A stretch of DNA of 64,000 nucleotides from NCBI RefSeq assembly GCF_028623165.1, contig NZ_CP117768.1, positions 2,108,001 to 2,172,000 on the forward strand, in the 5' to 3' direction. The DNA is from Nostoc sp. UHCC 0926. GTDB taxonomy: Bacteria > Cyanobacteriota > Cyanobacteriia > Cyanobacteriales > Nostocaceae. A model generated the notes under the pieces. It saw only the letters and a program-made list of their open reading frames with translations, ran no database searches and was not told the DNA's origin. This document shows, piece by piece, positions 17,287 to 25,663 of this stretch; within the stretch, counting starts at the first letter, position 1; each line of letters begins with the position of its first letter. The position numbers and the translations under genes are program-made.

Positions 17287-17301
17287 GTAATGTAGCATTA
17301 C
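17287..17301 (-). promoter_or_regulatory. Palindromic NtcA-like box upstream of nblA
   Basis: GTAATGTAGCATTAC is a near-perfect palindrome 120 bp upstream of the nblA start, of form GTA-N9-TAC. The NtcA consensus is GTA-N8-TAC, so the spacing is one base long. Nitrogen control of nblA is established in cyanobacteria. AT-rich -10-like hexamers follow at 17255-17267 on the minus strand. Tentative. Confidence 0.45.
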
Positions 17302-17513
17302 AGATATTTGTTTAAGATCATGTTTTAGCTAAGGTTTGATATGTATAAGATGAGTGTATAAGTGGTTGATTTTTACAAAAATTAGTAAATTTAGAGTAAA
17401 GTCTGATATTTTGTATAACTTTTAGTGAACAGCATAGTAATTGCATATAAAAATAAAAATTAATAAATAGTAATAAAACTTTAATATCTGAGATTAAAAG
17501 CGGGTTTTGTCTG

Positions 17514-18036
17514 ATGGTCAAGCGATCGCTTCAGGCATGACTCGCCAGGATTCAAGGAGTTAAAAAAGCTTTTGCTCATAAGGGGTGGACACAAGAAAAT
17601 TTGGCTTTTGAAGTCAACTTCAAGACTCGCCAACCAATTTGGCAGTTTTTTAGTGGGTGTCCGGTTGAGCGTTATATCTTTATAGAAATTTGTTCTGTGT
17701 TGCCGTTGAATTGGCGAGAGATTGCTAACAATCCGCCAACAGAATTCTTGGAACTAGAAGAATACGCCCCAATACGCTTGGGTTAAGGAGAATCGTAGGT
17801 TGGGTTGAGGAACGAAACCCAACATTTTCAGTGGTTTGTTGGGTTTCACTTCGTTCAACCCAACCTACGCGGTTTATGGTTTTTGACGCTAACCCAAGCG
17901 TATTGGAATACGCCCAGCCCCCTGTTCTAGATATTGACACCTTAGTACAACGGTGAGAGCGCAACGCTTTGAAAAATTCAATATCAGTGCAGCACCTTGC
18001 AGTTATTAGATATTAGCCACCCCGTTAGAATCGACA
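17514..18036 (+). pseudogene. N-terminal remnant of a NACHT/STAND-type NTPase, split by a MITE
   Basis: From ATG 17514 the frame reads MVKRSLQA, a TGA stop, then continues LARIQGVKKAFAHKGWTQEN, LAFEVNFKTRQPIWQFFSG and CPVERYIFIEICSVLPLNW. This matches the HTH-like leader found on cyanobacterial NACHT-domain proteins (recognition from memory). At 17770 a MITE with 10-bp target duplication interrupts the frame. Joining across it restores EEYAQPPVLDIDTLVQR. Two single-base deletions then lead to KIQYQCSTLQLLDISHPV, the family's linker before the NACHT domain. Homology stops near 18036, so the NTPase and sensor domains are gone. Damage: one nonsense codon, one insertion, two frameshifts and a 3' truncation. 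Confidence 0.75.
17770..17905. mobile_element. MITE copy C (136 bp) with perfect 10-bp target duplication
   Basis: The ends CAATACGCTTGGGTTAAG (17770) and CTAACCCAAGCGTATTG (ending 17905) are inverted repeats with 16 of 17 matching positions. Direct repeats GAATACGCCC flank it at 17760-17769 and 17906-17915. The interior is a second, nested hairpin made of CGTAGGTTGGGTTGA and TCAACCCAACCTACG arms. It shares its terminal sequence with copies A (13934-14141) and B (21333-21541) but has a different centre. Confidence 0.88.
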
Positions 18037-18124
18037 GTAGTCCTAAATCATTCGTGAAAAGTTAGATATCCGACAACTTTTACGAAGTCGGGGATCTGGA
18101 CAGCGCGAAATCTAATTGAAAAGG

Positions 18125-19186
18125 TTAGTTAGTGGCAACCTTACAAATCACCATAATATGTGATTTGTATTTGTCAGTATTATAGTGAATAAGTTGTAAT
18201 CCAGAATGTTCTAGTTCTTGCAAAAGTTTAGGAATTTCATACTTGTGATGTCGCCAAATAGTAATTTCTTCACCTTCAGATATTTCAATTTTCTTATCTA
18301 TCCCCATGCGACTGAAATTTATAGTATAATTATGACGAAATTTCATATTAGCAACTATACTATCTGTTTTTAAATCATACTTTCTCACCAATTCACAATC
18401 TTCAGATTTAATCCCAATATTATTTTTTACCCATCCATATATTTCTTCTACATGATACTTGCAGCCACCTCTGACGTTTCCATCCCATTGAGAGTTAGAA
18501 CCAGTTTCATTAGTGAACACTAGAAAATCGTTTTTTCCCATGCTATCTCTAAAGTTTTTGAGTACCTCATCTCTATTTTGATGATTTCCAATGGTAACAC
18601 CTAAGTGGAAAAATATTTTTGCTGTGTCATCAATTTCAAGGCTAGCTTTATTTTGAAATAAAATTTTGGGTATGCTACTATTTTCTATGTCAATCGTCGA
18701 ACTGATAAATTCAATGAGAGGAAACCATTTTCTAAAATTATTTTTGGATAAATGAAGCAATTCCTCGCTAATATCTAAGGCAATATATTTATTAACCTTT
18801 CCCAATTTATTAAGTCTTTGAATAAAATTTTTAACTGGATATGAATTTCCGGCACCAACGTCTACAATATTTACTCTTTCGCCACTTTTAATATTGTCAT
18901 TAAAGTATTTAAAGTTCTTCTTTAAAAGGTCAACTTCTACACTTGATGTCCGATACCATGTAGGAATAATATATTTTAGATAAAAATCATCCCAGATTTT
19001 TGCGCCTCTACCTTTATAAGAATACTTTAGAGGTATTTCTCGTCTGATTTCTAATGCATGAATTATCCCTATAACTTCTTCCTCAGAAAAAAGAGAGTAG
19101 AACTCAGAACTTGGCTTTGCTGTGCGACTGATAGCAGTTGAAATATCCGATGGAAGTTGGGAATTGCTATGAAAATTTTGAGCCAT
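18125..19186 (-). CDS. EgtD-like SAM-dependent methyltransferase
   Basis: Protein of 353 residues resembling the histidine-specific methyltransferase (Methyltransf_33/EgtD) family. It has an N-terminal segment with FYSLFSEEEVIGIIHALEI, then the SAM-binding loop VNIVDVGAGNSYPVKNFIQR (about 105-124), YIALDISEELL, and FFHLGVTIGNHQNRDEVLKN, the acidic/glycine motif of this group. EgtD itself trimethylates histidine in ergothioneine synthesis; relatives act on other small molecules, so the substrate is open. The gene is AT-rich compared with neighbours and stands alone, which suggests acquisition. No egtB-like gene is near. Confidence 0.7.
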   Translation of the reverse strand: MAQNFHSNSQLPSDISTAISRTAKPSSEFYSLFSEEEVIGIIHALEIRREIPLKYSYKGRGAKIWDDFYLKYIIPTWYRTSSVEVDLLKKNFKYFNDNIKSGERVNIVDVGAGNSYPVKNFIQRLNKLGKVNKYIALDISEELLHLSKNNFRKWFPLIEFISSTIDIENSSIPKILFQNKASLEIDDTAKIFFHLGVTIGNHQNRDEVLKNFRDSMGKNDFLVFTNETGSNSQWDGNVRGGCKYHVEEIYGWVKNNIGIKSEDCELVRKYDLKTDSIVANMKFRHNYTINFSRMGIDKKIEISEGEEITIWRHHKYEIPKLLQELEHSGLQLIHYNTDKYKSHIMVICKVATN

Positions 19187-19533
19187 TATTCTTGTTCTTT
19201 GCTTTTCTGAGGTATTTAAATGGATTAAGGCGTATTTTCAAACTACTCGTTTAGACTCCTAACTTTTTAAATCCCCCTTAAAAAGGAGGACTTTAAGAGA
19301 CTCTGAGCAAGCCTTTTAAAGGGAGGTTAGGGGAATCTAAGACTTTGCAAACACCCCCTAGCCACAATGCTTCCCAAAGAGGTATTTTCCCATGCCACTG
19401 TCCCAAAATTCGGAATTTATACCACAAATAGGAGAGTTGCTCTCTATCCTACATTCCCCACTCTCAACTGGCGGATTGGTTTTTTACAATCAAAATAGGA
19501 GATAATTTTTCAAAGATACAGGGGTAAATACCA
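19187..19533. other. Intergenic region with inverted-repeat sequence
   Basis: Spacer of about 350 bp. A hairpin-forming stretch at about 19270-19345 (AATCCCCCTTAAAAAGGAGG and CCTTTTAAAGGGAGGTTAGG) is a familiar type of dispersed repeat in this group. The remainder is without recognisable genes and presumably holds the promoter of the ABC exporter; PyrACAGGGG-type purine bases precede its TTG start. Confidence 0.45.
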
Positions 19534-21321
19534 TTGGTTCAGCAACCAGAACTCCAGGAAACTTCGTCGATACAGTCAATCCAGCGGGTGCTTGAGAGTT
19601 TAAGCACTTACCGATGGACTTCGCTGGGAGCATTGGCCAGCCTGTTGCTGTTGACGATCGCAAACGCAGTTACCCCACAACTATTTAGGTGGGGAATTGA
19701 TCAGGGCATCATCAAACAAAATTTACAAATTGTGCTATATAGCGCCGCCTGGATGGTACTCGCCGCGATCGCTCGTGGTTTATTTAACTTTGGACAAAGC
19801 TATTTGGCAGAAGCGATGTCTCAAGGTGTGGCCTATGACCTGCGAAACAAAATTTTTAGCAAAATTCAAAATCTCAGTTTCAGTTATCATGACCAGGCGC
19901 AGACTTCCCAACTGCTAACCCGTGTCACCAGCGATATTGAGCAGATCCGCACCTTTGTTGGCACCAGCTTAATTCAGGTCATCGGTTCAGTTGTGACATT
20001 GGTGAGTATTTCGGTGATTTTACTGGTGATGAACTGGGAATTAGCACTGATTACGCTGACAGTAGTGCCCCTATCTGCATGGGTGATGGCGCAATTTATT
20101 GGCGGGAATGATAAACTTTTTCGGCAAGTACAAGAGCAACTAAGCGACCTCAATGCTGTATTGCAAGAAAACTTAATAGGAATACGGGTAGTGAAAGCCT
20201 TTGTGCGGGAGTCAACTGAAAGGTCGCGTTACACGACCCTGAATGATGCTCTAGTCAGGGCAAACATGAAGACCATTAGCGCCATCCGTAATACCTTTCC
20301 GTTGATATTTTTACTGAGTAATTTGGTCACAGTGGCAGTTTTTGGCTACGGAGGAGCGCAGGTGATTGGGCGTAGGTTCTCCATTGGCGAACTGGTGGCG
20401 TTTAACTCCTACCTAGCGTTGATTCTCCAACCTATTTTGTTGATTGGATTTGCTGCACCTGCGATCGCTCAATCAGCTGCTTCCGCCGAACGAGTCTACG
20501 AAGTTGTAGATGCAGAGGTAGAAATTCGCGATCGCCCCGGTGCTGTCCCATTTGACACCTGCGGTGGGAGAATCACCTTTGAAAATGTTTCCTTTCGCTA
20601 TCCAGGAGCGACAACCGAAACTCTTAAAGAAGTTTCCTTTGAAACAAAGCCTAACGAGCTGATCGCCGTTCTAGGGATGACTGGTTCGGGAAAAAGTACA
20701 ATTATGAACTTAATTCCCCGCTTTTACGATGTCACAGGGGGAGCAGTTCGCATTGACGGACGAGATGTAAAAAGTTTCACGCTCAAAAGCCTTAGATCCC
20801 GTATTGGGATTGTATTTCAGGAAACCACCCTCTTCTCTGGCACAATCCGCGAAAATATTGCCTACGCAAAACCCAATGCAACTCTAGAGCAGGTGATTGA
20901 GGTTGCAAAAACCGCACAAATGCACGATTTTATCAGTAGTCTACCCGATGGCTACGAGACGATCGTGGGTGAACGGGGCGTGGGCTTGTCTGGTGGACAA
21001 AAACAACGAATTGCGATCGCTCGGACTTTACTTACCGATTACAGCATTCTGATTCTGGATGATAGTACCTCGGCAATCGATGCCAAGACTGCTGCCCAGA
21101 TTCAAGCCGAGCTGGATAAGTTAATCCACCAAAAAGCTTGTACAACTTTTGTAGTAGCTCAACGTATTAGCACTGTTAAAAATGCCGATCGCATTTTTCT
21201 CATGGATAAAGGACGATTGGTGGCACAAGGCACCCATGAGGAATTGATGCAAACCAGCCCACTCTACGGTGTGATTTTGGAATCTCAGGTTAAGGTGAAG
21301 AAACAAATGATCCTAAATTAG
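19534..21321 (+). CDS. ABC exporter half-transporter with degenerate catalytic site
   Basis: Membrane domain of six helices (about 30-320) fused to an ATPase domain, 595 residues in all. Walker A is GMTGSGKST (about 386), the signature LSGGQKQRIAIART, and Walker B reads LILDDSTSAID, in which the catalytic glutamate is replaced by aspartate. That substitution marks the degenerate-site subunit of heterodimeric exporters such as TM287/288 or BmrCD. The partner, with a normal glutamate, is 309 bp downstream. The start codon is TTG. Exports an unknown substrate, possibly a drug or lipid. Confidence 0.9.
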   Translation: MVQQPELQETSSIQSIQRVLESLSTYRWTSLGALASLLLLTIANAVTPQLFRWGIDQGIIKQNLQIVLYSAAWMVLAAIARGLFNFGQSYLAEAMSQGVAYDLRNKIFSKIQNLSFSYHDQAQTSQLLTRVTSDIEQIRTFVGTSLIQVIGSVVTLVSISVILLVMNWELALITLTVVPLSAWVMAQFIGGNDKLFRQVQEQLSDLNAVLQENLIGIRVVKAFVRESTERSRYTTLNDALVRANMKTISAIRNTFPLIFLLSNLVTVAVFGYGGAQVIGRRFSIGELVAFNSYLALILQPILLIGFAAPAIAQSAASAERVYEVVDAEVEIRDRPGAVPFDTCGGRITFENVSFRYPGATTETLKEVSFETKPNELIAVLGMTGSGKSTIMNLIPRFYDVTGGAVRIDGRDVKSFTLKSLRSRIGIVFQETTLFSGTIRENIAYAKPNATLEQVIEVAKTAQMHDFISSLPDGYETIVGERGVGLSGGQKQRIAIARTLLTDYSILILDDSTSAIDAKTAAQIQAELDKLIHQKACTTFVVAQRISTVKNADRIFLMDKGRLVAQGTHEELMQTSPLYGVILESQVKVKKQMILN

Positions 21322-21332
21322 CACAAGTAGTC

Positions 21333-21541
21333 CAATACAGTTCAGTTAAGCATTTCTTCCTTCTCTTCCTTGGCGTTCTTCTCTACCAGACCAGAGGCGA
21401 ATGCGTCCTTCTGGTGCGGAGGCTGCGCGTACCCCTACGGGGAAGCAAGCTACAGGTAGTGTCATCGTAGATGGCAGTAGCCTGGGCATCTACGTTAAAA
21501 AAATTGACGAGGAGGAATTAAGCCTTAACCCAACCGTATTG
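21333..21541. mobile_element. MITE copy B (209 bp)
   Basis: Starts CAATACAGTTCAGTTAAG (21333) and ends CTTAACCCAACCGTATTG (21541), the same termini as copy A. The flanks ACAAGTAGTC and ATAAATAGTC agree at 8 of 10 positions, consistent with an older 10-bp target duplication. It contains palindromic GC-rich sequence and lies between the two ABC exporter genes, so it may disturb their co-transcription. Confidence 0.75.
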
Positions 21542-21629
21542 ATAAATAGTCTTGCTTAAGATTTTTATAACAGCGAATAAAGACAAAGACTTTTAATCCA
21601 AAATCCAAAATCTAAAATCCAAAATTGGT

Positions 21630-23429
21630 ATGAGAGGCACAGTTACCGTTGTTGCATCTGAGCAGGCGAGTCAGCAATTTTCCACCCTGCGGCGCTTTTT
21701 GCAATACCTGCTACTTTATCGCAAAGATATTCCCATCGCCTTGACATTAGTATTTATTGGTGCCGTAACCCAGGCAATTGGGCCGTTTTTCATCGGTTGG
21801 TCGATTGATCACCTAATTGCCCAAGGGAATTTGCAAGGACTGCTGGTGTTATTAGGGCTACTAGCACTGAACTATGGACTTGGAATCTTGGCAATCCGAG
21901 GTCAAATTATTCGAGTCGGCTGGATTATGCAGCGATTGCTGGCTCAACTGAGGCAAGATATTTTCACTAAAATCCAAAGTCTGCCACTCAGCTTTTTCGA
22001 TCGCAGCGAAGCAGGCGATTTAATGAGCCGCCTGTTGAATGATGTCAATACCGTCAATCAAGCATTTGGACTGACGATCGCCCAAATGCTGGGCAACACT
22101 TTCAGTTTGGTCGGCATAATCATTGCTATGCTCTCAATCAACCTGCAACTCGGTTTGTTAAGCAATCTGGTTGTGCCACTGATGATTTTTACCACAAGCT
22201 TGTTTGCGCGTTGGGCAAGAGCCAGGTTTCGTGTTACGCGACAGACCATTGGGGAGCTTTCCGCCAAGTTAGAAGAAGATATTGTCAGCGTCAGAGAAGC
22301 ACAGGCATTTAATCGTGTACAAATGAACATTGCAGAATTTGACATTCTCAACGCTGCCAATCGTGATGCTAACGTCGAGGCTGTAGCAATTACTTCGGCC
22401 TTTTTGCCCTCGATCGATTTTCTCAACACACTAGCAACGGCAGGCGTGCTGGCCTATGGTGGCTATCTTGCGGTCACTGGATCTGCAACCGTGGGTGTAG
22501 TGACATCTTTTTTACTTTATGTCCAGCAATTCTTCCGCCCGATCCAAATTCTCAGCCAGTTTTATACCCAAGCTCAATCTGCCTTCGCCGGATTAGAGCG
22601 AATCTTTCTATTGCTAGATGAACCGTCAGAACTCAAAGACGCAACCGACGCGACAGAAATGCCGCCTATTCAGGGTGAAGTGACATTTGAAAATGTCAAA
22701 TTTGGCTACAACCCAGATCAATTGGTTCTCAAAGGGGTGAATTTGCACGCCTATCCAGGGCAGATGGTTGCGTTAGTAGGGCCGACAGGTTCGGGAAAAA
22801 GTACAATTATTAACTTGATTTTGCGCTTCTATGATGTATCTGGCGGTGCAGTGAAAATTGATAATATTGATGTGCGTAGCGTGACTCAAGCAAGTCTGCG
22901 GCGTCAAATTGGCATCGTCCTGCAAGACAATATTCTGTTCAGCGGCACCGTCGCCGAAAACATTGCCTTTGGCGCTCCTTACGCCACCCAAGCTGATATT
23001 GAAGAGGCTGCACAACTAGCAAATGTGCATGAGTTCATTACCTCACTGCCACAGGGTTATACAACTCAATTGGGTGAACGGGGCGCTCCCCTGAGCCAAG
23101 GACAGCGACAACTGATCAGTATTGCCCGTGCGGTGTTGATTAACCCCCAAATTCTGATTCTCGATGAAGCCACCAGCAGCATCGATACCCGCACAGAAGC
23201 GCTAGTACAAACTGCGATCGCCCGCTTGCTGCAAGGTCGTACCAGCTTCGTGATTGCTCACCGCCTCAGTACAGTTACTCTGGCAGATCAGGTGTTAGTA
23301 ATTCAGCAGGGACAAATTGTAGAGCAGGGTACTCACGCCGAACTCATCGATCAGCAGGGTGTCTATGCGAATCTCTATGCCCTACAACTGGGTGCAGCAG
23401 ACACAATGGTTCTTCAAAATGAAAAGTAA
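21630..23429 (+). CDS. ABC exporter half-transporter, catalytic partner
   Basis: 599 residues, with six membrane helices (about 30-325) plus an ATPase domain. Walker A is GPTGSGKST (about 390), the signature is LSQGQRQLISIARA, Walker B LILDEATSSID has the catalytic glutamate, and the H-loop is VIAHRLSTV. Together with the upstream gene it would form a heterodimeric exporter having one consensus and one degenerate site. The ATG at 21630 follows a run of AAAATCC/AAAATCT heptamers (about 21596-21625), unusually close to the start, leaving no clear Shine-Dalgarno. Confidence 0.92.
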   Translation: MRGTVTVVASEQASQQFSTLRRFLQYLLLYRKDIPIALTLVFIGAVTQAIGPFFIGWSIDHLIAQGNLQGLLVLLGLLALNYGLGILAIRGQIIRVGWIMQRLLAQLRQDIFTKIQSLPLSFFDRSEAGDLMSRLLNDVNTVNQAFGLTIAQMLGNTFSLVGIIIAMLSINLQLGLLSNLVVPLMIFTTSLFARWARARFRVTRQTIGELSAKLEEDIVSVREAQAFNRVQMNIAEFDILNAANRDANVEAVAITSAFLPSIDFLNTLATAGVLAYGGYLAVTGSATVGVVTSFLLYVQQFFRPIQILSQFYTQAQSAFAGLERIFLLLDEPSELKDATDATEMPPIQGEVTFENVKFGYNPDQLVLKGVNLHAYPGQMVALVGPTGSGKSTIINLILRFYDVSGGAVKIDNIDVRSVTQASLRRQIGIVLQDNILFSGTVAENIAFGAPYATQADIEEAAQLANVHEFITSLPQGYTTQLGERGAPLSQGQRQLISIARAVLINPQILILDEATSSIDTRTEALVQTAIARLLQGRTSFVIAHRLSTVTLADQVLVIQQGQIVEQGTHAELIDQQGVYANLYALQLGAADTMVLQNEK

Positions 23430-23468
23430 AATATATATAGCTCGAATTTATCAATTGCCAGCAAAGGA

Positions 23469-23723
23469 ATGAACCTACCTAACCTCGATTCACAAACCAT
23501 CGATCGCATTATTGAAATGGCATGGGAAGATAGAACATCTTTTGATGCCATTGAGGCTCAGTTTGGGCTGCTGGAGAAACAGGTAATTGCCTTAATGAGG
23601 CGCGAAATGAAGGAATCTAGTTTCCAGATGTGGCGCGAGCGAGTCACCAAACGCAATACAAAGCATTTATCTAAGCGAGAATTTATTGCAGGTCGGTTTA
23701 AATCGCCCAATCAAAAAACGTAA
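23469..23723 (+). CDS. DUF2805 / TIGR03643 family protein
   Basis: Small protein of 84 residues with the family core DRIIEMAWEDRTSFDAIEAQ, FGLLEKQVIALMRREMK and SFQMWRERVTKRNTKHL. It is helical and probably HTH-like. The function is unknown, although these proteins are widespread in bacteria including cyanobacteria. It lies 39 bp after the ABC exporter subunit in the same direction and may be co-transcribed. Confidence 0.85.
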   Translation: MNLPNLDSQTIDRIIEMAWEDRTSFDAIEAQFGLLEKQVIALMRREMKESSFQMWRERVTKRNTKHLSKREFIAGRFKSPNQKT

Positions 23724-24054
23724 GTAATTGGGTCATAAACCCCACACCTCAAGGCTTGTCATTGCCCACATCTGACAATCCCTGCTTCGTTGCTATCCCG
23801 CCTCGGAATAGCATTCTAAGGCTAATAGCTAAAGTCCACTCAAGTGGACTCAAATTCTTCTTTAGTCCTCTTGAAAGGACATTAACTCTGAGCCGCTGAA
23901 CTTAAATTCTGGGCGGGATGTGAGTTAGTGCAATACTTTAACTGTTACAAAATGTGGCTAATGACAAGTGTCTAAAGCCAGGGGCTTCCTCTCTCTGAGA
24001 CGTTACGCCTACGGCACGGAGGTTCTGCTGAAAACTACCAAATTCAGAAGCACA
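23724..24054. other. Intergenic region with hairpin repeats
   Basis: Contains AAAGTCCACTCAAGTGGACT (about 23834-23853), a perfect stem recognisable as a frequent cyanobacterial intergenic hairpin. A further stretch near 24000 (GAGACGTTACGCCTACGGCA) belongs to the dispersed GC-rich repeat family. No supported gene. A frame runs through from 23968 into the DHFR-like gene, but its leader is repeat-derived. Confidence 0.5.
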
Positions 24055-24588
24055 ATGACGAAAGTTACACTTTACATCGCAGCTAGTTTGGATGGCTACA
24101 TTGCTCGTAGCGATGGCGGAATTGATTGGCTATCAATCCTTGATACAGAAGGAGAAGACTACGGTTACGCTGCTTTTTACGAATCGATTGATGCCATTGT
24201 TTTGGGCAGCAATACATATGAAATAGGGCTTAGTTTTGATGAATGGCCTTATCCGGGGAAAAAATCCTTCGTTTTCACCCAGCGCCATCTCCAATCTGAC
24301 CGCGAGGACGTTGTGTTTGTTTCGGACACAGTGAAACACGTCTTAGCAAATATGGAGGCTCAAGGTTTAGAAAATATCTGGCTAGTTGGTGGCGGAGCAT
24401 TAATCAATTCGTTTCTTCAGCACAGCTTGATTGACGAATATATTATTTCAACTATTCCAATTATCTTAGGTGGTGGTATACACCTTTTCCCACCAGCTAG
24501 CCCTGAAGAAAAATTGGAGCTGATTGACTCAAAACAATATCCTAGTGGTTTACTCCAAGCACATTATAGGCAAAAAGGAAAGGATTAA
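24055..24588 (+). CDS. DHFR/RibD C-terminal fold reductase
   Basis: Start chosen at ATG 24055 (MTKVTLYIAASLDGYIARSD), which gives a 177-residue protein beginning exactly with the family's first strand; an earlier in-frame ATG at 23968 would add 29 residues encoded by a dispersed repeat and is rejected. Motifs: AASLDGYIA, AIVLGSNTYE, NIWLVGGGALINSFLQHSLI and ISTIPIILGGGIHLF, typical of the stand-alone RibD_C (YyaP/YwjB-like) group. Binds NADPH by family knowledge; the substrate is unknown. Confidence 0.85.
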   Translation: MTKVTLYIAASLDGYIARSDGGIDWLSILDTEGEDYGYAAFYESIDAIVLGSNTYEIGLSFDEWPYPGKKSFVFTQRHLQSDREDVVFVSDTVKHVLANMEAQGLENIWLVGGGALINSFLQHSLIDEYIISTIPIILGGGIHLFPPASPEEKLELIDSKQYPSGLLQAHYRQKGKD

Positions 24589-24732
24589 AAATTTATAATT
24601 GTGTTTCAAGTGGTGAGAAGTCCGAGGGTCGGCTTGCGAGGCTCGGAACTCCTGGGAATTTAAACTCCACCTGAAACGTGACTGCCGTTATTAGGCATCG
24701 GGTATAAACCCTTTTTAATTATCAATTACCAA

Positions 24733-25086
24733 TTACGTTGAAACAACCTCAAGAAGCTTCTGAACAGCGTTGCTGAAGTCTTCGTAAGGAGAAACTCCCA
24801 CGATGGTTTCTGCTAAAGTACCATCTTTGAAAATTAAAACTGCTGGAATACTACGAAGACCAAATTTTTTGAAAATCGGCTTGTTGCTGTCAACGTCTAC
24901 CTTAACGACTTTGGCGCGACCTTTGTATTCCTGGGCAAGTTGATCCATTAACGGACTGATCAGGCGACAGGGACCACACCAAGTAGCAGTAAAATCAACA
25001 ACAACGACTTTCTCTTCACTTCCAGTTAAAACAGTATCAAATTCACTTTCTTCAACGTAAGCAACTATCTCAATATCAGTAGACAT
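24733..25086 (-). CDS. trxA: Thioredoxin
   Basis: Thioredoxin of 117 residues with the active site WCGPC (C37, C40), the preceding DFTATW strand, the cis-proline motif RSIPAVLIF and a conserved C-terminal GVSPYEDF in place of the more common G-A-x-P-K. It has a slightly extended N-terminus (MSTDIEIVAYVEESEF). A general dithiol reductant in the cytosol. Monocistronic on the minus strand. Confidence 0.95.
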   Translation of the reverse strand: MSTDIEIVAYVEESEFDTVLTGSEEKVVVVDFTATWCGPCRLISPLMDQLAQEYKGRAKVVKVDVDSNKPIFKKFGLRSIPAVLIFKDGTLAETIVGVSPYEDFSNAVQKLLEVVST

Positions 25087-25246
25087 TTTTTAATTCCTTA
25101 GTGTCAAACTAAAATTTCAGCAAAAAGCTAACTATACAAACTATACTCCCTTCTGGCTGTCAGATTTACCAGTCACCTAGATTGGAAAACCCCTGCAACT
25201 GACTTTTGCTTGGTAGCGTGGATTTAATAACCTACAACTTTCTTAC

Positions 25247-25282
25247 GTAGGGTGCGTTAGCGATCGCCTAACGCATCCTAAC
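25247..25282. repeat. HIP1-centred hairpin
   Basis: GTAGGGTGCGTTAG and CTAACGCATCCTAAC flank the octamer GCGATCGC, giving a stem of about 14 bp. This is a common dispersed cyanobacterial hairpin. It lies downstream of the 25328 gene and upstream of trxA on the same strand, so it may separate their transcripts. Confidence 0.65.
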
Positions 25283-25327
25283 AACCTACCTAATCCAAAA
25301 ATCTCATACCTTCAAGGCGTGGAGGTA

Positions 25328-25663
25328 TCAATAGTCATCCTGCTGATCAAACAGTTCTAACAACCCAATTGTGCCTACAAAAAAAGTATAAGTAGCATAT
25401 TTGATTGGCATCTTTTTTCTTGAAGGTGCATAAAAAGCTGCTATAATACCTTCTATAAAATGGCTCGTCATGGCAAAACGCTCAATCCAAAAAATTGGAT
25501 TAAGACTGCTTGGTAAATGACTATTAGTTATTACTGCATAAATATTCCACGATTCCAATCCAATTGCGCTTGTTATAAGCACTGTAGATATAATTTTTAT
25601 AAAGGTAAAAAGGTTTCTCTTTATAAACTTAAAGTCCATACTGTTCACAAAAAATTGTTTCAA
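25328..25663 (-). CDS. Small membrane protein of unknown function
   Basis: 111 residues with about three to four hydrophobic segments (about 18-38, 60-80 and 88-105) separated by short polar loops, one containing APSRKKMPIKYATY. No family recognised. The acidic C-terminus ends LFDQQDDY. Composition is AT-rich. Probably a real inner-membrane protein because of its well-formed hydrophobic pattern. Confidence 0.55.
   Translation of the reverse strand: MKQFFVNSMDFKFIKRNLFTFIKIISTVLITSAIGLESWNIYAVITNSHLPSSLNPIFWIERFAMTSHFIEGIIAAFYAPSRKKMPIKYATYTFFVGTIGLLELFDQQDDY

Noticed and set aside
17318-17521. Minus-strand 67-codon frame upstream of nblA
   Set aside because: AT-rich chance frame in the nblA leader, with no ribosome-binding site.
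23968-24054. Upstream ATG extension of the DHFR-like protein
   Set aside because: The 29 extra residues are encoded by a dispersed repeat and precede the universal family start.
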